A DNA stretch of 64,000 bases, from contig CM027383.1 of NCBI GenBank assembly GCA_015680905.1, positions 95,740,001 to 95,804,000 of the forward strand. The letters are read 5' to 3'. The DNA comes from Coptis chinensis (lineage: Eukaryota; Streptophyta; Magnoliopsida; Ranunculales; Ranunculaceae). This document shows, one piece after another, positions 47,881 to 59,567 of this stretch. Under the pieces are notes generated by a model, which saw only the letters and a list, made by a program, of their open reading frames with translations, had not been told where the DNA came from and made no database searches. Both the position numbers and the translations under genes were made by a program. Position 1 is the first letter of the stretch; each line of letters opens with the position of its first letter.

Positions 47881-50750
47881 GAGAGTTTTGTACCTCACAT
47901 TAGTGCGGGTGACACTTTAGTCCCCACACTAGTAGACCCCTCTTATGGAAGAAGACAAGGATCTGATTTCTACTCCCTAGACATAGATAACATCAAGGAG
48001 GATTTCCTTCGACTTTTTGCAACCCTTCTTTCGCCTCGAAGTTCTCTCCTATTGACATCCATTCATCTCTTGATGCCATGGCCGAAAGAAGAATTTTTAA
48101 GCCCTCTATCCCGGTGATTCTTCTTACCCACCTATTGAGGAATATCTTGCATATCTCAAGGCCTCGATGATATAGACCTAAGAACACTAGTTGAACACCA
48201 TTCACCCACTTCACATCCTCATGTCACTCATTCACCTTCCATCGCGAATGTTCCTCGCCCTCTACCTTTTCAAAGAACCATTGAGTTTGTACTTGACCTT
48301 GGCGTTTCTCCTATGCTTCATAACTATCTAAAACCAAGCTGGTGAAGAAGTAACACCCAAGGACAAGCCACGACACTTTTTCATTTTTTCCATTTTTTTC
48401 CTTCTCAAAATTATCCACATCCTACATATCTTCCACAACCATCAATTTTCTCCGCTCATTTACTTGGCATCCCCCTTCAGGAGGAGGACAAAGAAGAAAC
48501 TGTATGCTTTCGATTAGGTTTTAGATCTATAAGGCTTTGCTCTCATTCCACTAAAATTTCGTCATATGAAATCTTGGTGCTTAATTACGTTTGATGGTGC
48601 ATTCCATGTTAATTATTTGTGGAAAGACCCACAACTTTTCGATTGTTGATATATGGTAAACTGCATTTTTAATACATATATATTAGATTAAGTCTAGGGA
48701 ATCGACTTTAAAAGACTCAAGTTTCGTACAATAGCAACTTTCTGGAATATAGGCCAAACAAAATTTTCAAACTTAAAAGAGTTTTCCAATTTTGTTTGGG
48801 GGTGTATATTTTGGTATTCATTTCAAATCATGTTGCCACCCTAAGCCTGTCATATGTTTACTCAGTAGAGTTTGTGTTAGTTAGTGCGTACCGGTTTAAT
48901 TGTGTTTCATATTATCATATCATCTTTACAATATTTACATTCTGAGTGCTTTGCCAATTTTTGCCACATTTCTATGGTAAATTCTTTCCTTATCTCTTTA
49001 CACTTTGAGGACAAAGCGTTTGATTGTTTGGGGGTGGGATAGAAACATTGCAAAAATTAGACACTTTTAGGATGTAAATTACGCACTTTTATTTATAAAA
49101 TGTTAAAAATTATAAAAATTAGTTAGTTACATAATTTAATTGTGCTATTGAATTGTTTCATGAACCCCCTTCTCCCAAATTGTTTGGGGGTGGTATAGAA
49201 ACACGATGTAAATGTTAAGCACATATTAGGTTGTATATTACGTATTATTTGTCTTAAAAATAATAAAAATAAAAAGTTTATGCTATACACTTAGGAATAT
49301 TTGTATTGTTTCTTTCTCTATGCTCTTAATAATCTAGAAGTCTCACATAGCTTTTGCATTAGAATAGTTTTTATAAACTTAGGTTAATATGTAGGTAATA
49401 ATCTTTGTATCTATCTATAAATATATTACATGAGTATCTATGATTGTTTGGCAGTAAATTTCTGAAATCTAGGCTAGAGTACTTATTATACAAATCCTGT
49501 GAGAATATAGCCTAAAAGCCTTATATGAGTGAAACATTTGAGAAATGACACAAAGGGAGAAGTATATTCCAAAAGAGAAATCACGTCCACTTGCTTGACC
49601 ACTATACCATGTCCTAAGAGAGAATTTAGGCCCTTTTTGGATCGATATAGCTAGAAATTCTGACCTAAGTATATTTTCCGCTAGTAATAATCGAGCCTTT
49701 CATTAGCCCTTTCATAAACCACAAATCCTTTACCCTGTTACAAAACAAAATAAAATAAAAAAAAATTCAACCTACCCAATTTAGATAAGTCCGAGAATAG
49801 AATAAGGAAGAAAGAAGAAAGAGAAAACGTATGTAAACAAAAGTTAGTTAATTGCTCTACAGAAAATAAAGAAAATAAGTTTCCATCCAAAGAAAAGAAA
49901 AATAAAAATAGAAATAAAATAAAAACTCTAAAAAAATATAATAAAAGGAGTCAAAAGCCAAAGAAAAAAAATATATATGGCTAAGGATGGAAACAAAGTG
50001 TATAAGCAAAAGTAAATAACAATGTTTTCTCTAGTTACATAATATGAAGACTCTATTATCTCAGACTTGTCCCTTTTGAATATCCATTTCCTTCCTTCTT
50101 AAACCATCTCCTAATCCCCGCAACACCTAATAAAGACCTCTAGCTCAATTAAGAATAGGTTAGTGGGATAGTAAAGTCTTGAGATATGTTTGATCAATTT
50201 TCGCTTCCTTGTGTGTCATTGAGATTGTAAGGTAAAGTATGCCCATCGCATTGCTGGAGTAAGCAAAACTTGAGTGGAAAAATTAGAGTGATTTTTGTCT
50301 TGACTTTTATGTGAGAACCTACTTGGGGACGCTTATTCTAAAGTTTGAGAAATGGACACATACTGCATTTCATAGCATTACTCATTGTATATATGTTTAT
50401 TCGTAGATGATTGATTATTATGCATATATTAGCTTAGGTTTCAACATGATTATTACGTATTCATTGCTAGTAAGATGTATAGATAATTGAGACATAAATA
50501 AGGAAACAATAGTTTTATTTCTTAGTCGGTGTAGTATAGATGAAGTTTGTGAGTACCTTCACTTTGGAAAACTCTCACGAGGCTATAACTCGTCCCACTA
50601 GGAATTCCTAATGGTTTAAGGCCTTGTTGCATATGGTTGATGCAATCGCATTTCAGTAAAGCGAAAGTAGATAGAACTCCATTTTTGGTCACTTATTCTA
50701 ATTTCTCATCTTTGCTTGAGGACAAGCAAAATGCTGTTTTGGGGGTGGTT
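47881..50750 (+). other. Noncoding 3' part of the Athila-like element, with repeated polypurine-like motif
   Basis: After a short coding tail with many stops (to about 48600) there is no pol. The motif TTTGGGGGTG occurs at about 48799, 49028, 49184 and just before the right LTR (TTTTGGGGGTGGTT, 50737-50750). The first three are followed by TAT or TATAGAAACA and related sequence, so a unit of about 155 bp is repeated in tandem. AC/A-rich sequence fills 49740-49990. Confidence 0.65.
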
Positions 50751-51867
50751 TGATAAGAGCCCAAAACTGTAGTTTTACCTTAACCCCTTAACAATCGCAC
50801 TTTTTAGACCAATTATGTGAATAATAAGTAAGAGTTAATATTAATTACGTGTTTTATGCATTTCGGGCTTCAAAGTCCATTATGTGCGAGAAATGTGCCA
50901 CTTTAGCGAGATAAAGGAGCAAAAGGTCGGTTGCTAAGGAGTTCTGTGATTAAAGGCCAATTTTCAAGAAGCCAAAGCCTTTGTAAAGCCCGGTCAAAAG
51001 CTGAAAAGTCAAAGTCCACGCGGGCAGAAACAATGCACAAAGTCAGCAGAACTTCTGAAGACCATATCTTTGGACTCAGACCTCAGAATTAGGCCTACCT
51101 TATGTCAAAACGACCGGCTCGAAAAGAGCTTTCCAATGGTCCAAACCTTGGCTCAATCAGAGGAGCAGAAGTGGACGAAACATCTGTCGAAGCCAACTAC
51201 AGCTGAAGAACCCATTTTGGACTAAAGAAATTGGGTTTTGGGCCCGATTTTCCGGCCCAAAATATGGCTCCAAGCCCATGCACGATTTTTGGATCTGAAA
51301 GTATAAAAACAAAAGCTTGACTCTTTGTTAATGGCAATTAGGTTAGGAAGCTAATGTTAATGGAGTTTAGGGTTAGAAAAAGATAGATCTAGATTAGTTT
51401 TTAGATCTAGATCTAGTTTTTTTACATTCATTCAATTAGTTAGTTTAGAATCATATTTTAGTTTTTAGAATAAAGTAGTAGTTATTCATTTCAATTTAGA
51501 TTATTGCTTAAATTCTTATTTAGATTTAGTTGTCTTAAATTCATAATTACTTATTCACAATCTTAGTTCTAAATTAGTTTTAATTTCAGTTTAATTTAAT
51601 TATGTCTTATTGTTATTATTGTTCTTGTGTTGGGAATGGTAGTATAGAAATTTCACATCAATCATTACTCTCACATTGTTCTTTGTATGGAGTAGTTGAA
51701 TTCTAATTAAGTCTAGAGAGTTAAGAGTGGAACGAATCCTTACTCATTATATTGCATGATTATGTTTTGAGAGTAAGAAGAATTGATTTAAACGTAAGAA
51801 TGGTAGGATTTCGTATTAGTGTTGTTAACATTAATATTTAGGATTCTATTATTTTTACGGGTTATCA
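50751..51867 (+). repeat. 3' LTR of the Athila-like element
   Basis: It begins TGATAAGAGCCC and ends ACGGGTTATCA. It is 1117 bp, in the same orientation as the left LTR. Confidence 0.95.
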
Positions 51868-51872
51868 TCCGC

Positions 51873-52329
51873 TATATACGTCTATGAATGATAAAATTTC
51901 ATGACCGCAAATTTGGTCTACCAGTATGTAAATCCTGGGTAGGGAGAAGCTGTCTTTTGGGCAATGCTTGTTGACGTTGGTGAAATCGATGCAGAGTCAT
52001 ACTTGACCATTTTTCTTAGGAATGGCTACAATGTTAGCTAACCAGGTCGGGTATTTGACCTCTCTAATAAGTCCAACCTTTCTGAGCTTTTCTATCTCTT
52101 CATTGATAGCTTTTTGAAATTTAAGTGCTAGTTTCGAGATCGTTGTTTGATAGGCTTTATAGTTGGATCTACATTTAATTTGTGGCAAGCGACCTGAGGG
52201 TCGATTCTGGCGTATCGATATACGACCAAGCACTTTATTGAGAGATAGAAAATTGACAAGTTGCTCCTTGAGCTTGGGGTCTAAATCAGGCCCTACATAA
52301 ACAAATTTTGGGTCATCATTTGTGCCCAA
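51873..52329 (-). pseudogene. Tat element reverse transcriptase, N-terminal part
   Basis: The minus-strand frame 52329-51997 has EEIEKLRKVGLIREVKYPTW and LANIVAIPKKNGQV, the standard start of the gypsy RT. After a short shift, CIDFTNVNKHCPKDSFSLP and SFIDVYSG follow and are cut off exactly at the Athila-like insertion. The rest of RT is at 43346 and below. The first catalytic Asp lies in the FIDVYSG box. Confidence 0.88.
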
Positions 52330-53110
52330 ATTGACTTTCTCCCCTGGTTCGACTTGTGCTTATTTTTTCTTGAGCTTGTCTGTTGCTGGTGTTGGAGGAC
52401 CGGAAGCTTGAGGATTTTGCAACTTTGGGATATCGTTTGTCTTGACGACCTGAGTTTTGGCCTTGGTTGTTGTGCTTACTTGATTGCATCAATGAACTTC
52501 TAGTTGGTTACTTCTGAGCTACATGATGCCTCGGGTGCGGGAACCCGGGACTTGGTGTAAGGTTGATGGAACTGCTTGGATCTTGTGAATCCACCGTGGC
52601 CTAAGATGGCGGTGTATGATGACTTGACATCTATCATATTGAAGCGTGTTGAGGTCTTAACCATGTCCTCTTTTTCTCCAATGGAAACTGGTAGGATGAC
52701 GTCTCCAATGGCATCTGTGTGGTCTCCATTAAACCCGTAAAGTGGTGCATTTAACTCTATCATCACCGAGTCTAGTAGGTACATATTCTTGTATGTTTGG
52801 TAGAAGAGGATATCGCAGGAGCTGCCTGGATTGATTAGGCCCGCTTGACTGTCCATCCGTTGATCTTGACGTGCACTACCATAACATCATTATGGGGTAG
52901 GCACACCTTGTCGAGATCTTCCTCGGTGAATGATATTGCGGTTGTAGTTTGAGAGCTGGCAAGAGTGATCACTTCAGCTTTGTGGGATAGGTGGTAGATT
53001 TCTTGCAGTGCTCCTATGCGCCCACGCTTTTCACGACTGGAGGTCTCATTGTTAGAGGTATCTGTAATCATGTGGATTACCTTTTCCTCGTCGTGATCAG
53101 AGGAGTATTG
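52330..53110 (-). pseudogene. Tat element protease region, decayed
   Basis: Frame 53071-52835 has REKRGRIGALQEIYHLSHK, FTEEDLDKVCLPHNDVMVV and INGWTVKRA. After a shift, frame 52856-52500 has LINPGSSCDILFYQTY, a retropepsin active site in which the expected Asp (DPGSS) reads Asn, then YGFNGD and YTAILGHG. It would cleave the polyprotein. The frame shift and the Asn make it inactive. Confidence 0.8.
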
Positions 53111-53697
53111 TCATCTGTTGTGCCTCGACCAACCTAGAGATTTAAATTGTCGGGATGTTCTGCTTATGCTCCTTTTGTGTGCAAGTCGTTCATGACTACG
53201 ACTCCTGGTTCTATAACGGTTAGCATTCAATTTATCCCTGAGGTCGCTTTCTAACAGAAACTCTTTCAGCTTTCCCTCTTCAACTAAGTCTTGGAGGTAG
53301 TACTTTAGGCTCCAACATTCATCTGTGTCATGGTGATAGAGTTTGTGGAAGTGGCAGTATGGTAGACATGGTATTGCTATCACCTTGTTGATGTTTGGTT
53401 TGAAGTAAGGTGTTGTATATATCTTCTTTAGGATGTGGCTTGGTGTTCTGGAGAAGTTGGAGAATTCTCTCTTGGTATAAAATGGCTTTTGGGAGTTAGT
53501 GCTCTTGTTGTTACCGGAGTATTGCTTGCTTTCTTTGGGTCCCCGTTTATTGCTTACTATGAGGACTTATTTGCTTTTGCGCTGTGTTATCCATTCTTCG
53601 TACTTCATGTACTTGTCGACGTTATGGTACAAGTCGTCTAGACATTCTGGCTTATTGTGCATGAGAGATCCTGCTAGCTCATAATCGTCTAGGAGGG
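53111..53697 (-). pseudogene. Tat element gag C-terminal part
   Basis: Frame 53383-53111 has CHFHKLYHHDTDECWSLKY and LQDLVEEGKLKEFL, the zinc-knuckle-like motif and following helix of plant gypsy gag, then an Arg/Ser-rich tail. Upstream, in a shifted frame, are LAGSLMHNKPECLDDLYH and KYMKYEEWI up to the insertion site at 53697. Confidence 0.75.
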
Positions 53698-54174
53698 TGT
53701 TTCGACCCCCACCTACGTGGCAAACGTCCATTGGTAGGAGTCTCCACTTTATTCGTTTAATCGACAGGGCTAAAGCCCAATTCGCAATATCATTGAATAA
53801 TGTACAGGCCCATTAACTCATGTGTCTAAGGCTGAACCTTAGCCACATGGCTTGCCACTAATGTCACGTTGATTTATGTCGATTTATTTCTTATCAAAAG
53901 ATAATTATCGGTTGAAAGTTATAGTCTATCACAATTACTCAAGCTACAAGATTACTTCGAGCTACAAAGACTCTCTACTCTACCTATATAAATACCAAAT
54001 TATTTTTCATACGGAACCACGTTCTTGAGACTTGATCCCACCGATAATTTGGGTGCGTAGGCAACAGCGAAGTACAGTCTCATCATTCCCCGATCACCAT
54101 CATTTTTCTAATTACTTTTCTCGTTCTTCGTCTTTTCATCAACACTTGGTGTTTTGATCATATTTGGTGAAACA
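53698..54174 (+). repeat. 5' LTR of the inverted-LTR element
   Basis: It begins TGTTTCGACCCCC and ends GGTGAAACA, 477 bp. It contains TATATAAATACC (about 53983) as a probable TATA box. Confidence 0.95.
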
Positions 54175-54764
54175 TAATGGGCCGTCTGCGGTTCTTATAC
54201 TACCCTCGATCCGTTCTCGCGAAAGTTATGACGATACTTTCGAAGAGCTCAAAGGTCCCGATGTGATTACCGGCGATCATCCGCGAACATGATGGTCAAG
54301 GACAACTTGGCCGACTTAACGACATAATACCTTCAAATACTATCGTTCCACCAATCGCCAAATTATTCAGCGTGAGGTTATTGCTTACGACGATTCTCCG
54401 ATTATCGACGCGGATAATGTAAGTCATATGTCTCGAGAAGCACTTCTTCAAAAGTTAAAGACTGTAAAGCAAACAGAATAATTACTACAGCGTCATCTTA
54501 AACGACGCTCCCTTTCGTAGATGATGTTGTATCGCCACACCACAGCGTCACACACTGCGCCAACGACATAATAGTGTGTGGGATCGTTTTTAAGTGGTGA
54601 GGATGAGATTCGCGATATTTCGCGAACAGCCATCAACGAGTTAAGAGTAATGGGCTTAATTCCCGACCTCCGCCCGAGAAATCTCCACCCACTTGGTCAC
54701 GCGTTCGGTAGGCAAGGCGAATCGCTAATAATCGTCCGACTGCACCCCACGATCCTACAAATTA
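54175..54764 (+). other. Interior after the left LTR, gag-like remains
   Basis: ATGGGCCGTCTGCGG follows the LTR and may be a decayed primer site. Short coding remains are YDDSPIIDADNVSHM and EALLQKLKTVKQ, with stops in between. The open frame 54578-54847 runs into the inverted LTR. Confidence 0.5.
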
Positions 54765-55245
54765 TGTTTCGACCAAATATGATCAAAACATTAAGTAGCG
54801 GCGAAAGAGACGAAGAACATAGAAAAGTAGTAAAAAGGCGATGGTGATTGAGTGAATGATAAGACTGTACCTTTCGGTTGCCTACGTACCCAAATTATCG
54901 ACGGGATCAAGTCTCAAGAACGTAGTTCTGAATGAAAAATAGTTTGGTATTTATATAGGTAGAGTAGAGAGTCTTTGTAGCTCAAGTAATCTTGTAGCTT
55001 GAGTAATTGTGATAGACTATAACTTTCAACTGATAATTATCTTTTTTGATAAGAAACGAATCTGGACATAAATTAACGTACATTATTGGTAAGTAAGCCA
55101 TGTAGCTAAGGTTCAGCCTTAGACACATGAGTTAATGGGCCCGCACATCGATTCATGGTATTTAATTGGGCTTTAGCCCTGTCGATTAAACTAATAAAGT
55201 GGAGATTCCTACCAATGTATTCGCCAATAGGTGGAGTCGAAAACG
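54765..55245 (-). repeat. Inverted third LTR
   Basis: Reverse complement of the two flanking LTRs. It begins TGTTTCGACCAAATATG and ends AGTCGAAAAC. It is followed by the complement of the polypurine tract (GCCCCCTCTTTGGC), so on the minus strand it is the 3' LTR of an inverted copy. Confidence 0.92.
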
Positions 55246-55745
55246 CCCCCTCTTTGGCATGCGAACAAAGTTCATATGGCAAAGAAGAAAGAAAAATGAG
55301 CGGAATGTATAACGAAGTGTCGTGCGAAAAGAAATAATTGGAAAATTGACTGTTGAAAAAAAAAATCGTGAATTATCGGGAACGAAATAATGTCAAACTA
55401 ACGTATACGGGACGCAATATATTTAAATAAAAGATGGCCGAAAATGCACAGAAAAATAAAATAAAATAAAATAAAATATGCACAGAAATAAAATTGTAAA
55501 AAAATTCGATTGGAAAAACGCGGGCATCTAACGCCATCGAATAATTTAAATTTGAAATGCGTAACGTGCCAACGGAATAGCGATACTTGGATTATACCAT
55601 TGAAAATTAAACGTAGGGGCAGTTTAGTAATAATAGTAATAAAAGGAAGTTAAATACGAATTGAATTCAAAGGTTGCGGATAAGAATGCAGAGTAGATAA
55701 GAATTAAGATTAGAGACGAAATTGGATTAGAAAAGAATGTGAAGT
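55246..55745 (-). repeat. Inverted internal segment paired with 57925-58394
   Basis: GGCATGCGAACAAAGTTCAT here is the complement of the stretch just left of the right LTR. AAAAGATGG, GTAATAATAG-type and GTTGGCAC-type landmarks follow in mirrored order. Confidence 0.85.
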
Positions 55746-57924
55746 AGATAAGAATTTGGATTAGATAAAAATTCTTCTATTTGATCCATTCGACTGTTTT
55801 GAATTTCAAAGATGGGCAAAACTGGGCTACTAAGTCGGTCGGTCTATTGAAGCTGTTTCGGGTTTCTTTGGGTTTAATGTAAAACTGCCCGAGCCGGGTA
55901 TAATGGGTTCGCATGATGACAAAACAGGAGCGAGATGTAAACTGACCACGCTCGTCTTAATGCATCATATTAAGGATGTAGAAGTAACATATTTTGGAAG
56001 TCTAATGAAATTGGACCTTGTTTGCATGGCATCATATGGGCAAGAGGATTCAACGAAGAAGATCAACCAAGTCTTTGATAATCGACGAACGAGCTAGGCC
56101 TCAAAACCAATGGACCGACTACGGATCTCAAACAACAACGAAAACAATATCGAAAAAGCTAGGCAGCGAGGCAGCATTGAAGCCAATCCTCAAGGCAATC
56201 TAAAAGTAAGTATCGAAAAATCTTATTCTTCTTCGCCATTTCACTATGTGTCTCCTTGGACCTATCGGGCTGTTGTTCGTTACCCCCGTAGTGTCGGAAA
56301 TCAACAATATCATCAAAGTAGCTCAGATCTACCAATCTTTCGCCGTAACATTCATGAAAGAAGAAAAGGTTGTTCTCCACTTCCTTGTCAATTCAAGGTC
56401 CGGTAGTGTACTCGCGTTTTAATTTAGACAAAAAATACCTCGTGTTAGTCAACCGACACTCAGAGTTTTCAATACTTATGTTTTGGCTTACCTCGAAATT
56501 TGTTCGGCACTTTAAACTCTGGCCGGATTCCACTTCCTGCAAAAGCGGTGTAAATCTATCCCATCCGGTGTATACTTTTGGGAACTCTTTAAAAGTTCCG
56601 TTTGAATCCTTGAATTCAACTTCAAATTTTATGTACCCTTTCACAAGATGGCTTTTCGGTCATTATCAACGCGAAGATTTCTTGAGCCCCAAACCTTCTG
56701 TTAAATTCATTTTATAAGCGCGTGCTCTCGTAAAGATTAACGAGCGATATTGGCGGTTTGTCGGTGCAATTTGCCACCACTCCAATAATTGCGCTAATTT
56801 TTTTTATTCAACGGAATTGTATTCCCGAATTCAATTGTGTGTAAGCCATTACTACTTCATCTTCTTCGACTTTCGTTTCAAATTCATTTACATTTCTTCC
56901 ATCTCAAATTTTCGAGTCCTAGTATTTTTCGTATTTCCTTCAAACGACCATCGACGCGGTTTGTAGTCGGCCAGATCGTCACCTTCTTTCCACCTCACCA
57001 AGTCTCCGATCGTCATCGAAGTTTTTCTTCTCGATTATCTTTCATCCGGTAATACAGTCGTTTCTACCGCAAAAAAATCGGGTCGAAAAGCTCAAAACCG
57101 GGTTCACTTTGGACCATATCGGGTGTCCACACAGTGCGGTGCCCTTCTTTCGCTGGTGTTGCACCGTATTATATTTGTTATTTCAATTCCGGATGAACCA
57201 AACTAGTTTATATAACCCTGTGATTCTGATGCCCTCCTTTATCAAAGGCCAGACTAGATGCGTGTTTGTTGTTTCACTTTTAACCGCCAACACAGCGTTT
57301 CTTCTTCCACATTCGTTTGTTTTAAATTCCAAAGCTTCCTCCAAACTATTTACAAACCAAACCAAATCTATTTTTATCCCAAGGTTAATGGCGTGAGATA
57401 GTCCTGCTTGTTAACAAGTGGACTAAAAACAGGTATGTGTTTTCATGCATGGCGTTCGAAATATAGCGATAGTTGGTCGTTTTCATGCGCTGCCGGTTCC
57501 CTTACGGAACCTGTGTATACACGCACGGTATGTATATATAGCAGTTCTCCAATCTTGTTGTGTCAGACACGATGCAAAACGTTATTTTCAAGACGTCCAA
57601 GTAACAGGGCAAGTTTTTTGAAGAAGCAGTTTATTTTCATGATTTTGAAGCAGTTTAAAATAAAATATCCACAGATGCTAGACCAAAGATCTTCACGGTA
57701 TTGAATTTTTAATCAACTTTTGCGGTATTCGCGAGAGAAAAATTGATGCGGAAGAGCTGATGGTAAGAGAACATACCTGGCTAGTCGACCGAACAAGCTT
57801 CAAAGCTTCTCTTGCCTACGTCTGTTCTGTGGGATGAGCATAAAGTGTTTTTTTTTATGGATTGGGATATGCGGCCCCAAAGACTTATATAGGATTCTGG
57901 CCGGGTTTTCGGTCTTTGGTGGGA
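55746..57924. other. Unique centre of the palindromic element
   Basis: Several medium frames exist on both strands. The minus frame 56644-56393 (KEFPKVYTGWDRFTPLLQEV) and the minus frame 57365-57183 are the most protein-like in composition. I recognise no family. It might be transduced host sequence. Confidence 0.35.
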
Positions 57925-58394
57925 TTCTTTCTCCGACTCCAACTTCATCATCTACTCTCAATTCTTATCTCATCCCATTACCGCGTTGAATCAATTCGTG
58001 ATTTAACTTCCTTTTATTACTATTATTACTAAACTGCCCTACGTTTAATTTTCAACGGTATATTCCAAGATTCGCTATTCTGTTGGCACGCGACCGGCGT
58101 CGAATTCAAATTTTCAGATTATTACGTGGACGATGCTCGCACGCCGCCTAATTTTTTTTTGCAATTTTATTTTTGTGCATATTTTATTTTTTCTGTGCAT
58201 TTTCAGCCATCTTTTATTTAACTACATTCCGTCCGTATAATTAGTTTGACATTATTTCGTTTCCCGATAATTCACTTAATTTTTTCGACAATCAATTTTC
58301 CAATTATTTCTTTTCGCGACGACACCGTTATACATTCCGCTCATTTTCTTTCTTCTTTGCCATATGAACTTTGTTCGCATGCCAAAAGGGGCGA

Positions 58395-58874
58395 TGTTTC
58401 GACCCCCACCTACGCGGGTAAACGCCCATTGGTAGGAGTCTCCACTTTATTCGTTTACCGACAGGGCTAAAGCCCCATTCGCGATATCATGGATCATGGA
58501 TCAATGCCTATTAACTCATGTGTCTAAGGTCAACCTTAGCCACATGGCTTGCCACTAATGTACGTTGATTTATGTCCAGATTTATTTCTTATCAAAAAGA
58601 TAATTATCAGTTGAAAGTTATAGTCTATCACAATTACTCAAGCTACAAGATTACTTGAGCTACAAGGACTCTCTACTCTACCTATATAAATACCAAATTA
58701 TTTTTCATACAGAACTACGTTCTTGAGACTTGATCCCACCGATAATTTAGTAACGAGGGCAACCGCAAGGTCTGATCTCATCATTCCCCGATCACCATCA
58801 TTTTTCTAATTACTTTTCTACGTTCTTCGTCTTTTCATCAACACTTGGTGTTTTGATCATATTTAGTCGAAACA
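58395..58874 (+). repeat. 3' LTR of the inverted-LTR element
   Basis: It begins TGTTTCGACCCCCACC and ends TAGTCGAAACA, 480 bp, preceded by the purine tract CAAAAGGGGCGA. Confidence 0.95.
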
Positions 58875-58879
58875 GAGGG

Positions 58880-59495
58880 CATTGGTGAATGTCGAGGTTG
58901 CAAAGCTGTCCTTGAGGCCTGACTCTATTGATAGCAGTTCCTTTTTGAAACGTCCTAAGAAAGCGTGAATAGTCTCGCCATGTACTTGCGGTCAAAGTCG
59001 AACAACGAGTCTATGTCGGCTTGTTTCTTTTTACATTTGTGGACTAACTTCTACTACTTAATGTCTCGGGCCAACTTGTCGAAGTTGTTGATTGAATCAG
59101 GAGTTAGCCTGTAGAACTAGTATAATGCTTCGTCTTTTAAGCTGGCTGGAAAGAGTTTGCATTTAAGGTAGTCAAAGTCTGGAGCATTGTAGAGCGCCAG
59201 GATTTGGCTAAAACGAGCTATGTGCTGGCCTGGACACGAGCTACTGATGTACATCGGGAACTTTGGTTGGATGAAATCAGTGGGAGGTTGTTTGTCCCTG
59301 ATTTCAGTGGTGAATAGTGACGCTTTGTATGACTGGAGCATCTCTTGAACGATCTGGGCTGCGTTGGCTTTTTCGCTTTACTTGTCTAATCGCTGGGTGA
59401 AGTCGCCAAGGCATTGATTTGTGGTGGTTGTAAGTGCTGTGACGCTGTTGTTATCAATGGCGTCGGGATCCATGTTGTTGGTGTTAGATGTTATT
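58880..59495 (-). pseudogene. Tat element gag N-terminal part
   Basis: Minus-strand wording: frame 59341-59117 has FPMYISSSCPGQHIARF, APDFDYLKCKLFPASLKDEA, the classic retrotransposon gag core. Frame 58995-58810 has YSRFLRTFQKGTAINRV. An upstream ATG-like start sits near 59470 (MDPD). The capsid-like protein would package the RNA. The frame is shifted at least twice and ends at the GAGGG insertion. Confidence 0.8.
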
Positions 59496-59548
59496 TGTTC
59501 GCGAAGAGTTTGATTCTCTTGTTGAAGGGCTGTAAAATAATCTTGGAG

Positions 59549-59567
59549 AGTCTTTATGATGGCGCCA
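59549..59567 (-). other. Primer binding site of the Tat element
   Basis: On the minus strand TTGGCGCCATCATAAAGAC directly follows the terminal repeat end CACATCTACA. TGGCGCC is the usual start of the primer site in plant Tat/Athila elements. Confidence 0.75.

Larger units (their letters stand above)
43352..51867 (+). mobile_element. Athila-like LTR retrotransposon without RT or integrase, TSD TCCGC
   Basis: LTRs lie at 43352-44457 and 50751-51867. The 5-bp duplication TCCGC flanks the element (43347-43351, 51868-51872). The primer site TGGCGCCCGCTGCC follows the left LTR and a T/G-rich polypurine-type tract (TTTTGGGGGTGGTT) precedes the right. Inside are a decayed gag (45649-46336) and protease (about 47450-47880). 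The following 2.9 kb has no RT, RNase H or integrase wording. The element is therefore non-autonomous. It disrupts the RT of the host Tat element between DVYSG and YNHIP. Confidence 0.92.
53698..58874 (+). mobile_element. LTR retrotransposon with internal inverted LTR, TSD GAGGG
   Basis: Direct LTRs lie at 53698-54174 and 58395-58874. GAGGG flanks both ends (53693-53697 and 58875-58879). The interior after the left LTR (54175-54764) has gag-N-terminus-like wording (SREALLQKLKTVKQTE) and then meets an inverted LTR (54765-55245) followed by inverted internal sequence to about 55745. This pairs with 57925-58874 as a palindrome. The centre (55746-57924) is unique and has no recognised pol. It is non-autonomous and interrupts the Tat gag. 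Confidence 0.9.

Noticed and set aside
53435..53684. Plus-strand hydrophobic frames
   Set aside because: They are the complement of the Tat gag on the minus strand.
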